Assembly (NCBI GenBank): GCA_003165495.1
Contig: PMMB01000145.1
Coordinates: 1-9,927 of the forward strand
Source of the DNA: Gammaproteobacteria bacterium
Lineage (GTDB): Bacteria; Pseudomonadota; Gammaproteobacteria; Steroidobacterales; Steroidobacteraceae
DNA length: 9,927 nt
Direction of reading: 5' to 3'
Below are positions 7,711 through 9,927 of the stretch, piece by piece (within the stretch, counting starts at the first letter, position 1; the number at the start of each line of letters is the position of its first letter). The position numbers and the translations under genes were made by a program. Under the pieces are notes generated by a model, which made no database searches, had not been told where the DNA came from, and worked only from the letters and a program-made list of their open reading frames with translations.

Positions 7711-8141
7711 CCAGTGGCACGAGTGCCGGATTCGGCCGCCGCCTGGCAGCGTTACTGTACGACAGCGTGCTGTTGGCCGCGCTCCTCGTGATATTCACCT
7801 CAGGCGCCGTATTCTTGAATCACCGCGCGGCGGTCGAGCCCGAAACGGCAGGCGTGTGGGCGTATCTCTACCGCGCGTGCCTGGTCGGCGTGATCGCCGG
7901 TTATTACTTGCTCAATTGGACCCGCAGCGGCCAAACCTTAGGGATGCGCGCATGGCATCTTTGCGCAGTCACCGAGTCGGGCCAGCCCTTGACGTTGAAA
8001 GCCGCGGCGTTGCGCTTCGCCTTCGGCGTGCTCGCCTGGGCGCCGGTAGCGCTCGGGGTGCTGTGGCTGTACGTAGATCCCGAGCATTTGGCGCTTCACG
8101 ATCGATTATCGAAAACGCGAGTCGTCCATTTGCAGCGCTAG
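7707..8141 (+). CDS. RDD family membrane protein
   Basis: A 144-residue integral membrane protein. The GTG start at 7707 overlaps the DUF4340 stop as GTGA, so it is probably translated by coupling; no strong ribosome binding site is seen. Family marks are GRRLAALLYDSVLL with conserved Arg (11/12) and Asp19 in the first segment, WTRSGQTLGMRAW (71-83), and LHDRLSKTRVV near the end (130-140). Three hydrophobic segments lie at about 20-37, 52-70 and 100-123. The role of RDD proteins is mostly unknown; a few have been connected to ion transport. The gene ends face to face with lptG, sharing the CTAG of their stop codons. Its position as last gene of the transporter unit could be functional or merely positional. 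Confidence 0.88.
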   Translation: MTSGTSAGFGRRLAALLYDSVLLAALLVIFTSGAVFLNHRAAVEPETAGVWAYLYRACLVGVIAGYYLLNWTRSGQTLGMRAWHLCAVTESGQPLTLKAAALRFAFGVLAWAPVALGVLWLYVDPEHLALHDRLSKTRVVHLQR

Positions 8142-8144
8142 CGC
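8135..8144. other. Palindrome holding both convergent stop codons
   Basis: GCGCTAGCGC is a perfect ten-base palindrome. It contains the rightward TAG (8139-8141) of the RDD gene and the leftward TAG (8140-8138, read on the minus strand) of lptG. The two genes therefore overlap by four bases, and no intergenic terminator can exist between them. The stem would be too short, with no loop, to act as an intrinsic terminator. Confidence 0.85.
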
Positions 8145-9205
8145 GTTCTTGATATCGCGACCAAGGTACACAAGCCGATTGCGGCCGTCGGCAACCAGCC
8201 CACCAGCGCCGGATTGAGACCGAATAGCTGGCCGCCTTTCTCGACCGTGCCGGTGATGAGGAAAAATACGACGCCGAGCAGCACGCCGATCACCGTGCGA
8301 GTGCCGGCACCGGTGGTGCGCAGCGGGCCGAATACGAAAGGCAAAGCCAGGAGCGTCACGACGATCACGGCGAAAAGCCGCGCGATTCGCGACCAATAGC
8401 CGATTTCGTATACCGCGGTCTCGAGGTTATTGCGGCGCAGATGATCGATATACGAGGCGAGGCCCCGCAGCGTCAGTAATTGCGGATCGGTGGCGGCCAA
8501 CCCCAAGAACTCCGGATTGACCGACGATTGCATCGACACCGCGTTGACCAAGTCGCCGCTGACATGGTCGTCGGCAAAACGCGAAGTCTTCACGTTGTGC
8601 AGGCTCCAACGGCCGGGATCCGCGACCGAAATCCGCGCGGCCCGCTGGATCGACCGCAACTTTGTCGGCCCGTCCAGCTGGAACAGCGATACCCCGCCGA
8701 ACGCCTGATCGACCTCTCCCGTTTGCACGCGCAATATGAGAGTCCCATCCTTCACCCACGCGCTGCTCGAGCCGGCGAAACTCACGTCCGCCAATTTGTC
8801 CGTGGTCTTCTCGCGTTTCGCGAACTGCGCCAGCGGCGGCGCCGCATACTCGCCGGTGCCATACATGATCAAGGCGAGCGTCAGTCCGGCGAGGCCCACC
8901 GGCCACGCGATACGCCAGACCGACACGCCGGAAGCGCGCGTCACCACCAGTTCGCTGCCCGAGGCAAGATGGCCGAGACCCATCAGCGCCCCGATCAATG
9001 CGCCGATGGGCAGCAATTCGAACGCCGACTGCGGCAGATTGAGCATCGTAAACAGAAATGCGTCTGCGGCACCGTAGTTGCCGACCCCGATATCGCTTTG
9101 CTGACTAATGAACAAAAACAGCGCACCCAGGGTCAGCAGCACGGCCATCGCCATGGCGGTGTAGACAAGCACCGTGCGATACAGGTAGCGATCGAGAGTA
9201 TTCAC
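8138..9205 (-). CDS. lptG: LPS export system permease LptG
   Basis: A 355-residue inner-membrane protein, close to the usual length of LptG (about 360). With LptF and the LptB ATPase it extracts lipopolysaccharide from the inner membrane and passes it to the LptC/A bridge. The N-terminal half has a membrane segment at about 11-33, a second at about 60-80, then the conserved SELVVTRASGVS (84-95) coupling region and a third segment at about 97-117. A periplasmic beta-jellyroll follows, including ISVADPGRWSLHNV. The last 80 residues carry three more membrane segments, including LLALPFVFGPLR. The GTG start at 9205-9203 has GAGGA four bases upstream and overlaps the LptF stop as GTGA. The first-in-order lptF then lptG is the standard arrangement. 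LptG rather than LptF is chosen because it is second in the pair and matches the MNTLDRYLYRTVLV N-terminus. Confidence 0.95.
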   Translation of the reverse strand: MNTLDRYLYRTVLVYTAMAMAVLLTLGALFLFISQQSDIGVGNYGAADAFLFTMLNLPQSAFELLPIGALIGALMGLGHLASGSELVVTRASGVSVWRIAWPVGLAGLTLALIMYGTGEYAAPPLAQFAKREKTTDKLADVSFAGSSSAWVKDGTLILRVQTGEVDQAFGGVSLFQLDGPTKLRSIQRAARISVADPGRWSLHNVKTSRFADDHVSGDLVNAVSMQSSVNPEFLGLAATDPQLLTLRGLASYIDHLRRNNLETAVYEIGYWSRIARLFAVIVVTLLALPFVFGPLRTTGAGTRTVIGVLLGVVFFLITGTVEKGGQLFGLNPALVGWLPTAAIGLCTLVAISRTR

Positions 9206-9927
9206 GCCGTCCTCGCTTCACGCACGACCAAGTACAAGCCGAGCCCGAGTGCCGCCAAGTGTACCCACCAAACTCCGATCGCCGGCGACAGATCTCCCTT
9301 CTCCAGCCACGCCTTGGCGGCGTACAGCAATTGCGAATACACGAAATAAACGATGATGGCAAAGCCGACTCTGGCATAGCGGCCCTGGCGCGGACGCAGG
9401 TGGCTCAAGGGCACGGCAACCAGGGTCAGCACAAGCGCCATAAGTGGCGTAGATGCCCTGAATTGCAATTGCGCAATGTCGGAGGGGACATCGGAGCCGA
9501 GCAGTTCCCGAGTCGCCTTGGTGTCCGGGTCCTTGGTCCCGACGGCGTCCGCGGGCGTGGCAATGGGAATGCCGTGTTCGCGGAATTCAATCACCCGAAA
9601 GTCATCTTGCCCCGGAACGCCCTCATAACGGCGACCATTGAACAGCGTCACCAGGTGCACACCGTTGGGCGCCGCTTTGGAATAGGTGGCCGTATCGGCG
9701 AGGGCCACTTCGATTCGACCCGCCGACTCGCGCTGCACGAACACATTGTGCAAGACGCCCTCCGGGTCGACTCGTTCCGCGTAAAACACCGCATCGCCGC
9801 CGCTGAACGACCGGAATCGACCGGCATCGAGTTGACCGAATTGTGCCTCTTTGATCGCCGATTGGCGCAGCAGCTGCGCTTGGCTGTCGGCCTGCGGCAC
9901 CTGGACAAACACCAGCCAGGCTAACCC
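9202..9927 (-). CDS. lptF: LPS export system permease LptF (C-terminal two thirds; start beyond window)
   Basis: The frame is open to the window edge and gives 241 residues. LptF proteins are usually about 360 to 370 residues, so roughly 120 N-terminal residues, with the first two or three membrane segments, lie outside. A GTG at 9912 in the same frame is internal, since the reading continues without a stop through GLAWL to the edge. The visible part starts in the periplasmic jellyroll, with QSAIKEAQFGQLDAGRF and then the GDAVFYAERVDPEGVLHNVF stretch. It then shows a conserved ASTPLMALVLTLVAVPLSHLRPRQGRY membrane block and two further membrane segments. The protein pairs with LptG as the second permease half of the LPS transporter. 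Its stop overlaps the lptG GTG start, so the two subunits are translationally coupled, which would suit their one-to-one assembly. Confidence 0.93.
   Translation of the reverse strand, partial: GLAWLVFVQVPQADSQAQLLRQSAIKEAQFGQLDAGRFRSFSGGDAVFYAERVDPEGVLHNVFVQRESAGRIEVALADTATYSKAAPNGVHLVTLFNGRRYEGVPGQDDFRVIEFREHGIPIATPADAVGTKDPDTKATRELLGSDVPSDIAQLQFRASTPLMALVLTLVAVPLSHLRPRQGRYARVGFAIIVYFVYSQLLYAAKAWLEKGDLSPAIGVWWVHLAALGLGLYLVVREARTA

Noticed and set aside
8480..9349. Long plus-strand open frame (289 codons) opposite lptG and the end of lptF
   Set aside because: It is antisense to two well-supported genes, its translation is rich in Arg, Gln and His with no recognisable motif, and GC-rich DNA commonly gives such shadow frames.
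9259..9924. Plus-strand open frame (221 codons) opposite lptF
   Set aside because: Antisense to conserved LptF sequence, with no motif of its own.

Overview
The window (9,927 bases, GC-rich) looks like chromosomal DNA of a proteobacterium, most likely a gammaproteobacterium. That inference rests on the lptF-lptG pair, the alanine- and arginine-rich proteins with GC-rich third codon positions, and an exopolysaccharide-type asparagine synthase. No genus can be named from the sequence alone. Coding density is very high. I see no rRNA, tRNA, CRISPR array, insertion sequence or integrase.

Region 1 (1-2152, minus strand) holds a glutamine-dependent asparagine synthase family protein and, downstream and overlapping it by 8 bases, the N-terminal part of a probable glycosyltransferase that runs off the window's left edge. 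The pair resembles the end of a surface-polysaccharide or glycoconjugate locus.

Region 2 (2241-3017, plus strand) is an unrecognised 258-residue protein with two compact ends joined by a long Ala/Pro/Lys-rich linker. It is divergent from the asparagine synthase across an 88-base gap.

Region 3 (3099-8141, plus strand) is a tight five-gene unit. It encodes a GldA-like ABC ATPase, a GldF-like permease, a GldG-like auxiliary protein with a large extracytoplasmic domain, a DUF4340-type single-pass protein and an RDD-family membrane protein. Four of the five junctions' worth of spacing is minimal: three are ATGA/GTGA overlaps and one is a direct abutment of stop and start. This is a coherent ABC-2 type membrane complex of unknown substrate. 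The Gld names come from Bacteroidetes gliding, but nothing else here relates to gliding.

Region 4 (8138-9927, minus strand) holds lptG and most of lptF, the two inner-membrane permease subunits of the LPS transporter. lptF starts beyond the right edge. lptG converges on the RDD gene, and the two stop codons overlap within a shared CTAG, leaving no intergenic space.

The most notable item is the Gld-like/DUF4340/RDD unit abutting the LPS export genes, preceded by an uncharacterised protein. No wholly new system can be demonstrated from the sequence alone.
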